Part shown: positions 12,208 through 21,970 of the stretch, one piece after another | Layout of the letters: every line of letters begins with the position of its first letter | Position numbering within the stretch: the first letter of the stretch is position 1 | Assembly: GCA_029298735.1 (NCBI GenBank) | Contig: JANSLP010000058.1 | Coordinates: 83,535 to 147,534, forward strand | Reading direction: 5' to 3' | Source: Ophiostoma sp. CBS 140.51 | Taxonomy: Eukaryota; Ascomycota; Sordariomycetes; Ophiostomatales; Ophiostomataceae | Length of the DNA: 64,000 nt | Translations under genes and position numbers: made by a program | The notes under the pieces: generated by a model | Told to the model about the DNA's origin: nothing | Database searches by the model: none | What the model saw: the letters and a program-made list of their open reading frames with translations, nothing else

Positions 12208-12786
12208 TTGCGTGTATTGCCTTTTAATATAACGTTTTCTTTTTATTGTTTAAATTCCTTGCGAAACGAGTCCAGGTCATTCTTGAGGTCCTTGGTGAGT
12301 TGCGCCATGGTCTTGCGCGCCTTAATGTTCCCTCTACCCAACTCGTTGATGGCTGCCACGGCTGCAGCCACGTCCTCAACGCCAGACACATCAACAGGTA
12401 CAGAAAATACCGGCGCACCATCATCCCCCAGTCCATGGAATAACCTGTTCAAAGGAACCATCGCGGGTATCACAGTAGGCACATTGATCGGTGCATTGGC
12501 CATACTGGGAGCCATCGTGTATTTTTTCCAGACCCGGCGCCAGCTCGCTCAGAGCGGAACCGTAACTGTGAGCGTGACGACAACACCAGCACTAGAACAG
12601 ACCGAAAACTGGACCACGAGTATGGTGGTTTCTCGGGACGCTAAAAAGGATACCTATTTCTCCGAAACGAGACAGGGTCCGGCAGCAAAGGTAATACAGG
12701 CTGAAGCTCCCGTGGGTGTGCTTGGGGAAGAGCCGTATGAAGTGCCTGCCGCACAACCTGCTCCCCTACATGAGTTGCCGGGATAG
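12208..12786 (+). CDS. Small single-TM Ser/Thr-rich membrane protein, doubtful 5' end
   Basis: The frame is open from 12208; a compact protein could start at the ATG at 12349 (MAATAAATSSTPDTS), giving 146 residues. It has a short Ser/Thr/Pro-rich outer part, one clear membrane helix (GTIAGITVGTLIGALAILGAIVYFF) followed by basic FQTRRQ, and a cytosolic tail ending in YEVPAA..HELPG. That tail style is common in fungal single-pass cell-wall sensor or WSC/Mid2-like proteins. No signal peptide or recognition domain is seen upstream, so this may be the surviving 3' exon of a once larger gene. An opposite-strand frame (12515-12243) overlaps the start region. I infer a real coding 3' part; the 5' end is unresolved. 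Confidence 0.4.
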   Translation: MRVLPFNITFSFYCLNSLRNESRSFLRSLVSCAMVLRALMFPLPNSLMAATAAATSSTPDTSTGTENTGAPSSPSPWNNLFKGTIAGITVGTLIGALAILGAIVYFFQTRRQLAQSGTVTVSVTTTPALEQTENWTTSMVVSRDAKKDTYFSETRQGPAAKVIQAEAPVGVLGEEPYEVPAAQPAPLHELPG

Positions 12787-13019
12787 ATGAGAAATCCTGC
12801 CAATAATGTACGGACTGATTATGTAGTACTATTCTATGAATCAGATATAGGCTTCTTTATGAAGATGAATTTGCCGTGGCCAGCCGTGAGTATGTATCAC
12901 GGTGCTTTTGATTTATTAATGTTGTGATGACATCATCGTTTGACGTCAAGCGAGTCGGGACTTTGAGACGTAGTTTTCTCTCTCTTTTATTTCCTTTTTC
13001 TCTCTTCTGCCCAGGTGGC
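12787..13019. other. Upstream of Zn2Cys6 gene
   Basis: AT-rich spacer ending in a strong pyrimidine tract and CCCAG (12975-13014), immediately before the ATG at 13020. The tract could be an intron acceptor of a 5' leader or a CT-rich promoter. Confidence 0.35.
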
Positions 13020-16000
13020 ATGCACCGTAGCGGATCATGCAGCTGACCATTTTGTGATGTAGTCTGACCTGTCGCAAGCGGCACAAGAAGTGTGATGAAC
13101 AGCGTATGTCAATCTGCCAGGACACTCTGCCAGGACACTCTGCCAGACACTCTGTCCCGACTCTTGGTGATACTTATGGATCTTGATGCTTGATCATCTG
13201 AATCATGTGAACCTCGCATGAACACGCACTAACAATAACCTTTTGTAGTCCCCGTCTGTGGATCGTGCCAGCTGGCGAGCCGTGCTTGCGTCTATGCAGA
13301 CCCGTCTTCGTCTGGGCGTGGTGCGTCTGCAGGAGCAGTCGCAAATACAGCCTCGAACGTAGGCGGTCGCAACTCGACTGGACCCGTGTCGCCGTCCGGC
13401 TCGCCGGCACCGCCAAGCCATCGAGGCGGAGGCGGTGATGGAAGTGGAGACGGCGATAACACTGGGGGAGGAGGTGCGCCACAACTTCGAGTCTCCCCCG
13501 CGTCGGGCAGCAGCAGTGTCCATGGCGGCAATGGAGCTGCTTCCGGCACGGGAACATCCAACAACAACTCTTCATCAACTGCCACATTCCACCGCGAACT
13601 CCCGCCACCACCGCCACTTCGCTCACCTCCCACTTCACGAGGTCTGCCTCACTTGGGCGGCTCTCCTCATGCATCCCATGCTGTCCCTACGTCATCGTCT
13701 CAGACAGGACCCCCTCCAACCTCGGGGCCTTCTGGCCCGTCAGGTCAACAGGCCCCACCACAGCTCTATGGGAGTCACCACAACCACCAGTCTCTCGCAG
13801 ACGCCATGCACGACGGCAGTCCCCACTCCATTGGGTCTAGACCGGGTGGCCACTCTGAAACATCGTCTTCTTATCTGGCCGCCGATAACCAACTCCACCA
13901 TGCTACTGCCGCCCACCGTCACAGCCATCCCAATGCCAACACCAACTCGCCCTTCTCACCCGAGGTAACGGCTGCCGTGGCCTCGGGCCCTGGTGGCGGC
14001 GCCGTCTTTGCGTCGTCGCCGGGCAACCTGTCCATCACCTCGGACATTTTGCTGACGGCCGGCGGTGCCTCCATTGGATGGCTGGATCTGCTGGCCTCCG
14101 ACGCGGCCATGGCCGACGCGTCGTTCTCGCTTGTGCCGCCACCACAACAGGCACCCGCCGAGCCGGGCACACGCCTCGAGAGCCGGCTGCAGTCCATCTA
14201 CGACGGTACACCTCTCGACGAGGAGAACGCTGCCGCCGAGCAGCAGATCTTTGAAGAGGATGCCCGTTTGGCACAGCGGCACTACCTCCAGCAACAATAC
14301 CAAATCTACTTGGAGCAGTACCAGCTGCAGCAGCAACAGCAGCAACAACAAGCCGCTCAACAACAACTAGAAGAGCAGCGCCGGCAGCAGCAGGAACAAG
14401 AGCGCCAGGCACAACAAGCGCAAGCTCAGCAACAACAGCAGCAGCAACAACAGTATATGGTCCGCTCGCCGACAGCACCACGCCATCACCCACAGCAGTT
14501 GCCACCTGACGGTGACAAGTCGCCTTGGCAAGAGCTCGAAGACATTGTATTGCTGGAACATGAAAAAGAGCTCTTCCGCAGCTTTGTTGAGCACGCCGCA
14601 TCCTGGCTCGAGTTTCTCGACCCCGACAAGCACTTTTCGACCTACGCGACGCGCCTTGCTCTCCGCAACCAGGGTTTGATGAAGGCTATCCTAGCTCTGA
14701 CGGCGCGGCACAAGGCCATGTCCCAGCCAACGCCTGTATCATCACCCAAGAAGACGGCTGCACGCACGCTTCCCACCCAAGAGAATGGCCAGAACGCGTC
14801 GCCAGCATCGACCAATGCCAACTCGATACAGCAGGGCGACTCCACCAATGGCCCCGATGCATCCTCTCAACAACCGTCGACCAACTCTCCACACTCTACC
14901 ATGACATCTTCCAACGGAACGTCGACCACCAACGGTTCCAACGGCGCCGCACCGTCGACGACGGCGACCACGTCTGCACCCACAAAGTCCAATCGCCAGC
15001 GCTCGCCCGATGTCCACGCCCATCATGCCCAAGCCATCCAGTACTACTACGAGACCCTGCACTACCTCCAGCATGCCCTGCAGTTCCCGTCGTACACAAT
15101 GTCCGAGGAGATTTTGGCAACAGCCATTGTCGTCTCCACTTACGAGATGCTCGACCAGTCGGCGTCCAATTGGCAGCGCCACCTCAAGGGCGTGTTTTGG
15201 ATCCAGCGCTCCCAAGACGTCAACGGCGCCAGTGGTGGATTGCGGCAAGCTGTGTGGTGGGCATGGTTGCGCCAGGATATCTGGGCCGCCTTCAAGGAGA
15301 GACGCACTTGTTTCTCGTTTTGGAAGCCGCTCGTCCCCCAAGACGATCCCGAGGAGCTCGTGCGTCGCGGCGACAACAATGCCCTAGCCGATCGTGCCGT
15401 TTACTTGTTGAGCCAGGCGGTCAACTATGCAGCCGATGCCCAGCGCATGGCCACGTCGCCGGCCGTGACGAGTGCCAGTGTGGCCAGTACCGGGAGTCCC
15501 CGTAACACCGGTGGTGCAGGTAGTACCAACGGCAACACTGCCGGGAGTGGCAAAGCCTCCGAAGACAATTTGCGGAGAGCCGGCGAAAAGTTGCTTGCTT
15601 CTCTCGAAAGATGGCGCAACTGTCTGGGCCCCCAGTTCCAGCCATTGCCGGCACCTGTTCTGCCCATCCCCTCGCCAGACGCCGACGACGCCGCGCTCGT
15701 GGACTGTCCCTTTGCCCCCATCTGGATCCACCCGCCGCGGTATGCCGTGTCCGTCATGGTCTACCATTTCGCCCGCATCCTGGTGACACTGCACTGCCCC
15801 GCCGACCCGGGCTTTTTTGCGCGGCGCTACTTGCGAGTGCAGCGCACATTGGCCGACGCCGTCGCCGCCATTGTGGGCATCGCCCGCATGTTGACCGACG
15901 AGGGCTGCCAGATTACTGCCGCGCAGTGTCTGTATGGTGCCGGACTGTGTGTCCAGCAGCCGCGGGAGCGGGCGGCCATTTTGGGATTGATTACGGCGTG

Positions 16001-16079
16001 CGAGCGGCGGACGGGCTGGCCCATGTCGGCGATGCGGAGTGATTTGCAGGCGGAGTGGTCGAGGGTGGATAAGGAGTGA
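13020..16079 (+). CDS. Zn2Cys6 transcription factor with Fungal_trans_2-like domain; zinc cluster interrupted
   Basis: The main exons are 13063-13103 and 13249-16079 (intron donor GTATGT, branch CACTAAC, acceptor TTGTAG). They give CLTCRKRHKKCDEQ, then PVCGSCQLASRACVY, an almost complete Zn2Cys6 cluster, followed by about 930 residues. These include low-complexity Gly/Ser/Pro and Gln tracts (codons around 14280-14460 are polyQ) and a helical regulatory domain (VLLEHEKELFRSFVEHAASWLEFLD, ATAIVVSTYEML, WQRHLKGVFWIQ, VWWAWLRQDIWAAF) like fungal-specific factors of the Moc3/ARCA type. The first Cys needs TG from an earlier exon. MHRSGSC from the ATG at 13020 would supply it, but 13040-13062 (23 nt, no GT donor) separates the two. 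The gene is therefore either mis-assembled, broken, or spliced in a way I cannot see. The 3' end is the TGA at 16077. Confidence 0.75.
13113..13150 (+). repeat. Tandem 13-bp repeat inside an intron
   Basis: The unit tctgccaggacac occurs twice in tandem (13113-13125, 13126-13138), followed by a third copy lacking one g (13139-13150). All three lie inside the intron that splits the zinc cluster, so they do not alter the protein. Confidence 0.9.
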
Positions 16080-16385
16080 ATGAGGAGGGAGTGGTTGGCC
16101 GAAGACCAATCGCGGACGACGCGACATCACGTCAAGGAAGTTGACAGGCGAAGCCTGGCGACGGACGACTCTTCCCACACTCTAATGGTCAGCAACGACC
16201 TCGACAAAACAGCGACAGCTGTTAGACTGTTACAACAAAACACCACAAAAGCAAGATACCATTTGATTTAATTCCTCAGTTTATTTTCAATTTCAATTTC
16301 ACGATTAATTGTCATTACTCTATTCTATTTTTATCGTAGTCTATGTATATGTTGGACCTCGCCCTCCCTTCGGCCGGCCTCCGTC
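16080..16385. other. Intergenic between convergent genes
   Basis: About 300 bases between the stop of the Zn2Cys6 gene and the stop of the RpiB-like gene. AT-rich 3' UTR-like sequence at 16260-16350; nothing else recognised. Confidence 0.5.
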
Positions 16386-16862
16386 TCACGCCTTGACCGC
16401 CTTCTTCGCATCGTAATCCGAAATCACCTGCACCTTGCCGGCCGACGCCGATGTCGGGTCAAACTCGTAACCCAGCCACTCCCGCACCAGCCGCCGTGCC
16501 AGCTCAATGCCGACGACGCGGGCGCCCAGACATAGGACTTGCGCGTTGTTGGAGAGGACGGCGCGCTCGACAGAGAAGCTGTCGTGTGCCGTCACAGCAC
16601 GCACACCCTCCACCTTGTTGGCGGCAATGGCGACACCCAGACCGGTGCCGCAGATGAGGAGAGCCCGGTCGGCCTTGCCCGAGGCGACCATCTCGGCGGC
16701 GGCAATGGCAAAGTGAGCATAGGCCGTCTTGTCATCGGCAGTGTTGGGGCCGACGTCCTCGACGGACGCGACGCGGGGGTCCTTCTCGAGGTCGGCACGG
16801 AGAGTGGCCTTGTAGGCATAGCCGGCGTCGTCGCCGCCGAGGACAATACGGAGAGGGGCCAT
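16386..16862 (-). CDS. RpiB/LacAB-family sugar-phosphate isomerase
   Basis: A single exon from the ATG at 16862 encodes 158 residues (an in-frame extension to 17087 does not resemble the family). It matches the whole RpiB fold: IVLGGDDAGYAYKATL at the N-terminus, the active-site loop LLICGTGLGVAIAANKVEGVRAV (Cys71), and VLCLGARVVGIELARRLVREWLGYEF. The family interconverts aldose and ketose phosphates. RpiB acts on ribose-5-P/ribulose-5-P, and fungal homologues include the D-erythrulose-4-phosphate isomerase of erythritol use. Since fungi normally use the unrelated RpiA for the pentose pathway, this copy is probably catabolic. It faces away from a class II aldolase across 751 bp, which suggests co-regulation. 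The substrate is inferred, not shown. Confidence 0.9.
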   Translation of the reverse strand: MAPLRIVLGGDDAGYAYKATLRADLEKDPRVASVEDVGPNTADDKTAYAHFAIAAAEMVASGKADRALLICGTGLGVAIAANKVEGVRAVTAHDSFSVERAVLSNNAQVLCLGARVVGIELARRLVREWLGYEFDPTSASAGKVQVISDYDAKKAVKA

Positions 16863-17613
16863 TGTGAGTGGGTGGGAGGTTGTTGTTGAGGTAGGATGTG
16901 TTGAAATTGGACTTGTTGGTTGTTTGGGATGATCGTGTGTGAGAGTAATAGTCAATTGGGTATTACGATTTGCTGTGTATGTCTGCCTACTCCATATTAT
17001 GAACTCATGACTCGAGGCTTTTTCTTTAATCTCAGACAAAAAAAAGTAAATAATGCCGCTGCAGAAAAGACCCCTCGGTGACGCCATTGACCGAGTCGCG
17101 AGGCGTCCCTGTTCATGTCAGGGTGCTGCCCACAGGCCATTGTCAAAGGTGTCTGTTGTGCCGCGTCGCGTCGTGGCCAGGAACCGTCGTTGATGTGTGT
17201 GGATGACCCCGTGCCGGGGCACCACACCCCGGGCTAGTGTGTGGGCGGAGGAGTGGGTCCACCTGCACAGATCGCCCCAGAGTCAGAATCCCTCGCTTTT
17301 GTTACTCGTCTCCACACTAGCTACGGCAGTGCGGTTGTACGCGACGGAGCTCATGAGGTCACTTCCAAAGGGTGTGTTGTGGAGGGGCAGTGACGGGCAG
17401 TGACGGTCTCTTGTTTGGCCGACGTCGCAGTTGCCCAAAATGGAAGACCACACTTGAACAAGAAGGATCGCCAATAAGTCGACAACAGCCAGTCAACCAG
17501 TCATCGATCACCAATATCACATCGACACACAGCAACGGGAATATTGACAACTTCAACTTCAACTCCAACTTCATCCTCAACACATCCTCACACATCCTCA
17601 CACAACCACCACC
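16863..17613. promoter_or_regulatory. Shared divergent promoter of RpiB-like and aldolase genes
   Basis: A 751-bp divergent spacer. It contains GC-rich near-palindromic sequence (gtgccggggcac at about 17211) and a GGCCGACG half site at about 17417 resembling the CCGAC sites found upstream of the nearby alpha-glucosidase. The last 100 bases before the aldolase ATG are CA/CT-rich, typical of a fungal leader. No full CGG-N-CCG site is present here. Confidence 0.45.
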
Positions 17614-18504
17614 ATGTCCTGGAAAGAAAACAACAAGACATTCCAGATCCTCCGGGACGCCGAGGCCGGCGGCTACGGCGTCGTTGCCGCCATCGCCTAC
17701 AACATTGAACACATTGTCGCTTTTGTGCGCGCGGCCGAGAAGAAGCGCTCGCCGCTCATTATCCAATTCTTCCCGTGGGCCATTACCGCCACCGATGGCC
17801 TTCTCGTCAGGGCCGCAGCCGAGGCGGCCAAGCATGCCAGTGTGCCCATTGCCGTGCACCTGGACCACGCCCAGGACGAGAAGCTGATCCGGCTGGCCGC
17901 CGATACGCTGCCGTTTGACTCTATCATGGTGGACATGTCGCACTACGACGACGAGGAGAACCTGGCCAAAACCAAGGTGCTGGTGGAGTACTGCCACGCC
18001 CGGCAAATCACGACCGAGGCCGAACCCGGCCGGATCGAGGGCGGTGAGGACGGTGTCGCGGATACGGCAGACCTCGAGGGTGTCATGACGACGGCGCAGC
18101 AAGTGGACGACTTTGTCGCGACGGGCATTGATTTCCTGGCGCCCGCGTTTGGCAACGTGCATGGCGAGTACGGCGCCCGCGGTCCCATCCTCGACTATGA
18201 GCGTCTCGATATGGTGTCCGCGCAGGTCAAGTCCCACCAGGAGAATGTGCGCGTCGTTCTGCACGGCACCAACGACTTCCCCGAGGATGTAATGAAGAAG
18301 TGCATCAAGGGCGGTGTGTCCAAGATTAATGTGAACAAGCTGGTCCTGGACGACTATCTGGTGTTCCAAAAGGAGGCGTCGGCCGGTCTCGCCCTTACAA
18401 CACTGGTGGAGAAGGGCATTGCCACGACGCAGACGCTGGTGGAGTGGCAGATGGATGTGTGCGGGTCGACGGGGAAGGCCGGCGAGGCCCCGAAGAGGGA
18501 TTAA
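17614..18504 (+). CDS. Class II (zinc) fructose/tagatose-bisphosphate-type aldolase
   Basis: A single exon of 296 residues, start MSWKENNKTFQIL at ACCACCATGTC. It carries the zinc and catalytic signatures of class II aldolases: VHLDHAQD (His82, Asp84), DSIMVDMSHYDDEEN, TTEAEPGRIEGGEDG, FGNVHGEYG (His183), and VVLHGTND (His217). The length is near that of GatY/KbaY tagatose-bisphosphate aldolases (about 285) and shorter than fungal glycolytic FBA (about 360), so this is not the glycolytic enzyme. It would cleave a ketose (bis)phosphate to dihydroxyacetone phosphate and an aldehyde. Divergence from the RpiB-like gene suggests a two-step sugar-phosphate route fed by the adjacent permease and glucosidase. 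Its true substrate cannot be read from the sequence. Confidence 0.92.
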   Translation: MSWKENNKTFQILRDAEAGGYGVVAAIAYNIEHIVAFVRAAEKKRSPLIIQFFPWAITATDGLLVRAAAEAAKHASVPIAVHLDHAQDEKLIRLAADTLPFDSIMVDMSHYDDEENLAKTKVLVEYCHARQITTEAEPGRIEGGEDGVADTADLEGVMTTAQQVDDFVATGIDFLAPAFGNVHGEYGARGPILDYERLDMVSAQVKSHQENVRVVLHGTNDFPEDVMKKCIKGGVSKINVNKLVLDDYLVFQKEASAGLALTTLVEKGIATTQTLVEWQMDVCGSTGKAGEAPKRD

Positions 18505-18653
18505 TTTTGGACGGAGACAATATAGACTTGCATTTACGAGCCCCAAAATAGAAAATGTAGATAATAGCATGTTATTCAATTGACGAGGGTGAAACTACTG
18601 AAGTTGGCTATGTAGGTGTTCTGTGTGACGATGTATTGTTAATGCTACGCCAA

Positions 18654-20411
18654 CTAATCTTGGGCCTCCTCTGCCTTGTCGAACACGTCCATGTGGTGCT
18701 CCCCGAGGAACAAATCGACCTTGGTCTTGTGGAACTTGCGCGCAGGCACATTTTGTTCAAACAGGACATCCAGCTCGGCCGGTGTACGACCGCGAGGTTC
18801 GGGAAGGCGAAAGTAGGTCCAGACCAACCCGATAAAACAGATGCCGCCCCAGATGAAGCCACCCTTGCCCTTTAAGTTCCAGGCCGTCGGGTTGACAATC
18901 GCCGGGTTCAGGAAAATAACACCAATGGCGACAATGTTGTAGCACGTGCGGGCCAGCACGACCGTCTTGATGCGCAGACGAGTCGACGGGATCTCGGCGA
19001 CAATCGAGTAGCAGACGGGGCCGACGGAGATATCGTACACAAAAATCCAGATCAACAGCAGCGAACCAGATGCGTAGCCGATCGAGCTAAACTGCGACGA
19101 GCCGGCCGGGTAGGACGGGATGGCGATGAAGCCGACCACCAACAAAATAACGCACAACGCCGATAGGCCGGCAATGTACAGTTTCCGCCGGCCGACGTAC
19201 TGCATGATCCACCAGCTGAGGAGTGTGCCCACGAAACCAACGGCATTGATGCCCACACCAAAGTCAAACGCCTTTTCAGGCGCGAACCCGGCCTGTTCAA
19301 GGAAATACACAATGTTGAACGCGAAATAGATGCCGCACGAGACTTGGACGACCCATGCGGCACAAGTGATTTCTGTGCGCCGCAAATCCGTGCCCTTGAA
19401 GCAGTCCAGATACGAGACGCCTTCGCCGTTGAGTTTTTCTTGTTCGTTGGTGACAACAATCAGAGCCAGAGCATCATCGATGCGGTTGTCTGGTTGTGAC
19501 GACAGCCGCCTCAAAGCCGCCTTGGCCTCGTCGAGCTTGCCCCGGCGGACCAGCCAGTAGGGCGACTCGGGTGCGAACAGAACGGCCACGATGATGGGCA
19601 CGGGCCAGACCCACTGGATGGCATAGGGAATCCGCCAAGACCAGTCGTCGGTGCGGCCCAGCAGACCACGAATCACGCCGACGGCAATAAACTGGCCAAT
19701 GACCCAGCACAAATTGACATAGGTCGTCAAGTAAGGGCGTAGGACGGTTGGACTGACATCCGCCGCGTAGGTCGTTGTGAGGGTTTGGAAGGCGCCCCAG
19801 GGAAGACCACAGAGCACCGATCCAGCGAACAGCATGCCAATGTTTTGGGCAAAAAAGAGGACAAAAATAAAGGCAATCATCAGCACCATGGCCCCCAGAA
19901 TGGTCTTGCGGTACCCATAGCGGTCGGCCAGGATACCGGCCGTCATCAGTCCCAGAATCTGGCCGACCTGCCCACCATTGGCCAGCCCAGACTGCCACTT
20001 GGAGGACACCTGGTAGGTTCCGTCGGGCAGTTCGTAGCCAAACCGCTTCTGGAACGTCGGGTAACCATAGAAGCTGGACAGCAGGCTGGTATCGTAGCCC
20101 TCCATGATAATGGCCAGGGACATGATCATGCTAAAAACCATGGCCCGCGAGTAGAGGCGGACGGCCTGGCGGAGAGTCAGAGTGTGCTCAAACGCGGCGG
20201 CTCGCTGGGCACCTTCCACCAGCTCGGGCAGGTTGGGCACCGTCTCGGCCATGCGCAGGAGGGCATGGTCGTCGATGCCGATGCCGTTGCCGGAGGGGGC
20301 GGTGGCAGGGTTGTTGGTCGAGCTTGTGGCCGCTGGAGGAGGAGGCTCGGCCACATCGCCGTGCTCAGCGTGGGTGACCTTGGTCGACATGTTGTTGTCG
20401 TTGTTGTTCAT
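18654..20411 (-). CDS. MFS alpha-glucoside permease (Mal/Agt1 type)
   Basis: A single exon. The ATG at 20411 (585 residues) is chosen over the in-frame ATG at 20483 because that one overlaps a TATA-like TATAAAT (20488-20482) and is followed by a CTAAC..CAG splice-like acceptor. The protein has a long polar N-terminus (MNNNDNN..), then 12 membrane helices with sugar-porter marks: EGYDTSLLSSFYGYPTFQ, GILADRYGYRKT, APESPYWLVRRGKLDEA, QYVGRRKLY, and FRLPEPRGRTPAELDVLFEQ. The EGYDT..S-F-Y-G/A start and the length are those of fungal maltose/alpha-glucoside:H+ symporters rather than hexose transporters. It sits between the aldolase (tail to tail) and the regulator and glucosidase genes, so it probably imports the substrate of the glucosidase. 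Confidence 0.9.
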   Translation of the reverse strand: MNNNDNNMSTKVTHAEHGDVAEPPPPAATSSTNNPATAPSGNGIGIDDHALLRMAETVPNLPELVEGAQRAAAFEHTLTLRQAVRLYSRAMVFSMIMSLAIIMEGYDTSLLSSFYGYPTFQKRFGYELPDGTYQVSSKWQSGLANGGQVGQILGLMTAGILADRYGYRKTILGAMVLMIAFIFVLFFAQNIGMLFAGSVLCGLPWGAFQTLTTTYAADVSPTVLRPYLTTYVNLCWVIGQFIAVGVIRGLLGRTDDWSWRIPYAIQWVWPVPIIVAVLFAPESPYWLVRRGKLDEAKAALRRLSSQPDNRIDDALALIVVTNEQEKLNGEGVSYLDCFKGTDLRRTEITCAAWVVQVSCGIYFAFNIVYFLEQAGFAPEKAFDFGVGINAVGFVGTLLSWWIMQYVGRRKLYIAGLSALCVILLVVGFIAIPSYPAGSSQFSSIGYASGSLLLIWIFVYDISVGPVCYSIVAEIPSTRLRIKTVVLARTCYNIVAIGVIFLNPAIVNPTAWNLKGKGGFIWGGICFIGLVWTYFRLPEPRGRTPAELDVLFEQNVPARKFHKTKVDLFLGEHHMDVFDKAEEAQD

Positions 20412-20816
20412 GATGGTCGTTGGAGTTGTCTGTGAAGAAGATGTTAGCAAGTGACTCTCGGTGAAGTAGACGATGATCTCCATTTATACTTTTTTTTTGG
20501 TATTCTTGTTTTCAGCTCTTCTTTTTCATGATGGCTGGTGTGCCGTGTATACCGGAGGAAGGAAAAAGAGTTTGCAGAAACGCCATGAGAATAGGAGACA
20601 AAATTGAAAAGAAATAGCCAAAGGTCGAAAGGGAATAGACGAGGTAGTCGTCAAAGTCGACTGTCACGGTTCTCCCCGCACGAGAATAGTCTGGGGAGAA
20701 CGGGGAGCGAATGTAGACTAGACTGGGCTGAGAAAATGGTCAAGGGGGAGCCAGACTGACGAGACTAATTACATGAGGCTTGTGTTGCATGCGTTTGCGT
20801 CGTGGTGGAATTTTCT

Positions 20817-20835
20817 CGGGCCAACATTGGACGAA
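20817..20835 (+). promoter_or_regulatory. Candidate regulator site B (CGGGCCA..TTGGACGAAT)
   Basis: Lies about 400 bp upstream of the permease ATG. It is a diverged copy of the 21.7-kb element, with flanks TTTTCTC before and AGGAAGT after also similar. The CGG-N-CCG core is imperfect (CCA). Confidence 0.4.
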
Positions 20836-21717
20836 TAGGAAGTGTCGACAGTAGTTGGAGTCGCTTGAAATCGCGAGTGTTTTCTGGCACTTCCCCAATA
20901 TTGGTCTAGACTGGAGGTGACACCATGCTTCGTCGTAGCTTGGTCTTGACTTAACCCCAGTTCGGCTGTCCGCAGAAGCAGCTATCTCCACATGCCACGA
21001 GAAACAAGTCTCCGAGAGAAGATTGGCTTGAAGTGTGACCGATGCTGACGGAGAATTACCGTCACTATGTTATGGAAGTACGGTCCATTTTAATCCATAG
21101 CCGGCCCGAGGCGAGAAAATGGACATACAACCAGCTTTTTGTTGTGTGGAAAAGCAACCAGGAAATACCCATCTCTTTTTGAGAACAGATCACATTTACG
21201 GAACCAACCGGTATTGGATGTCCGGCTGTGAGGACATTCCAATTTTCTTGGCAAAGAAAGAGTTCCCCAGATTTACAACACGAGATCATGTGTCGTCTCA
21301 CCGTTGTTGACCCCGGTCCCCAACATTACAGCCCCCGTGGGGAAGAATCTCGGTAGTGGAAGTCTAGACTTGGAAGTAAAAGGAATGATGGTTTGGTAGA
21401 GAAAGAGCGAGCAATTACCCTGTCAGCATGGGAGAGTATCTTTTGTCATCGTAAGGTGAACATGTGAGCGAGAAAAGAGGCAACCGTGATAAGCGGCGTT
21501 GGTGAAGCGGCGTTGGTGAGGGGGAAATATAGCTCATAATTTCTCATCATCGTTGTGCCGTCCAAGAAGTCTCCTTTCCCCTCTCCAAGGTGACAAGGTG
21601 AGGTGACCATTTCGTCCATTTTCGACCCCAACCCCAACTTGCCAAGGAGGCCCTTTTCCGTCGACAGCCGAGTGTTGTCGTAGCGTCACTTCTTTTATCG
21701 TGGCGGCTCATTTTCCC

Positions 21718-21737
21718 CGGACCGACAATGGACCAAT
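21718..21737 (+). promoter_or_regulatory. Candidate regulator site A (CGGACCG + CCAAT)
   Basis: CGG-A-CCG followed by ACAATGGACCAAT. Sixteen bases, ccgacaatggaccaat (21722-21737), recur exactly at 26634-26649 upstream of the alpha-glucosidase. Inverted CGG triplets are the classical target of Zn2Cys6 dimers, and one such factor is encoded next door. Confidence 0.5.
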
Positions 21738-21970
21738 AGGATGTCATTGATTCTCGTCGGCCCGGCAGGCAGTCTCTCCTCTCCTCGCGCCATCGTCTTT
21801 CGTCTGTCCACGGACCACGAGCGTAGCCTTGTTCATTTTTTATGGTGTGCATCGTCAGTCAGGAGAGCAAGGAGAGCGATGGCAAAACGTCTTGTGATCA
21901 TATTATCGTGTGGTTCATTAATGCGTCAATATTATTACATGTTGGAATTACACTCTCACTTCAGAGCTGT

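Larger units (their letters stand above)
20412..21970. promoter_or_regulatory. Upstream region of alpha-glucoside permease with CGG-N-CCG sites
   Basis: About 1.56 kb. It contains three members of a recurring element: 20811-20842 (TCGGGCCAACATTGGACGAAT), 21711-21744 (CCGGACCGACAATGGACCAAT) and an adjacent CGGCCCG at 21758-21764. The first two align over about 30 bases, including ATTTTC before and AATAGGA after. CCAAT boxes are included. No gene was recognised; the regulator's stop is at 21971. Confidence 0.5.

Noticed and set aside
13111..13150. Short tandem repeat considered as a CRISPR-like array
   Set aside because: Units are directly adjacent without spacers and sit in a fungal intron.
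20412..20483. Upstream ATG of the alpha-glucoside permease
   Set aside because: It overlaps a TATA-like sequence and precedes a splice-acceptor-like CTAAC..CAG; the ATG at 20411 fits the family better.
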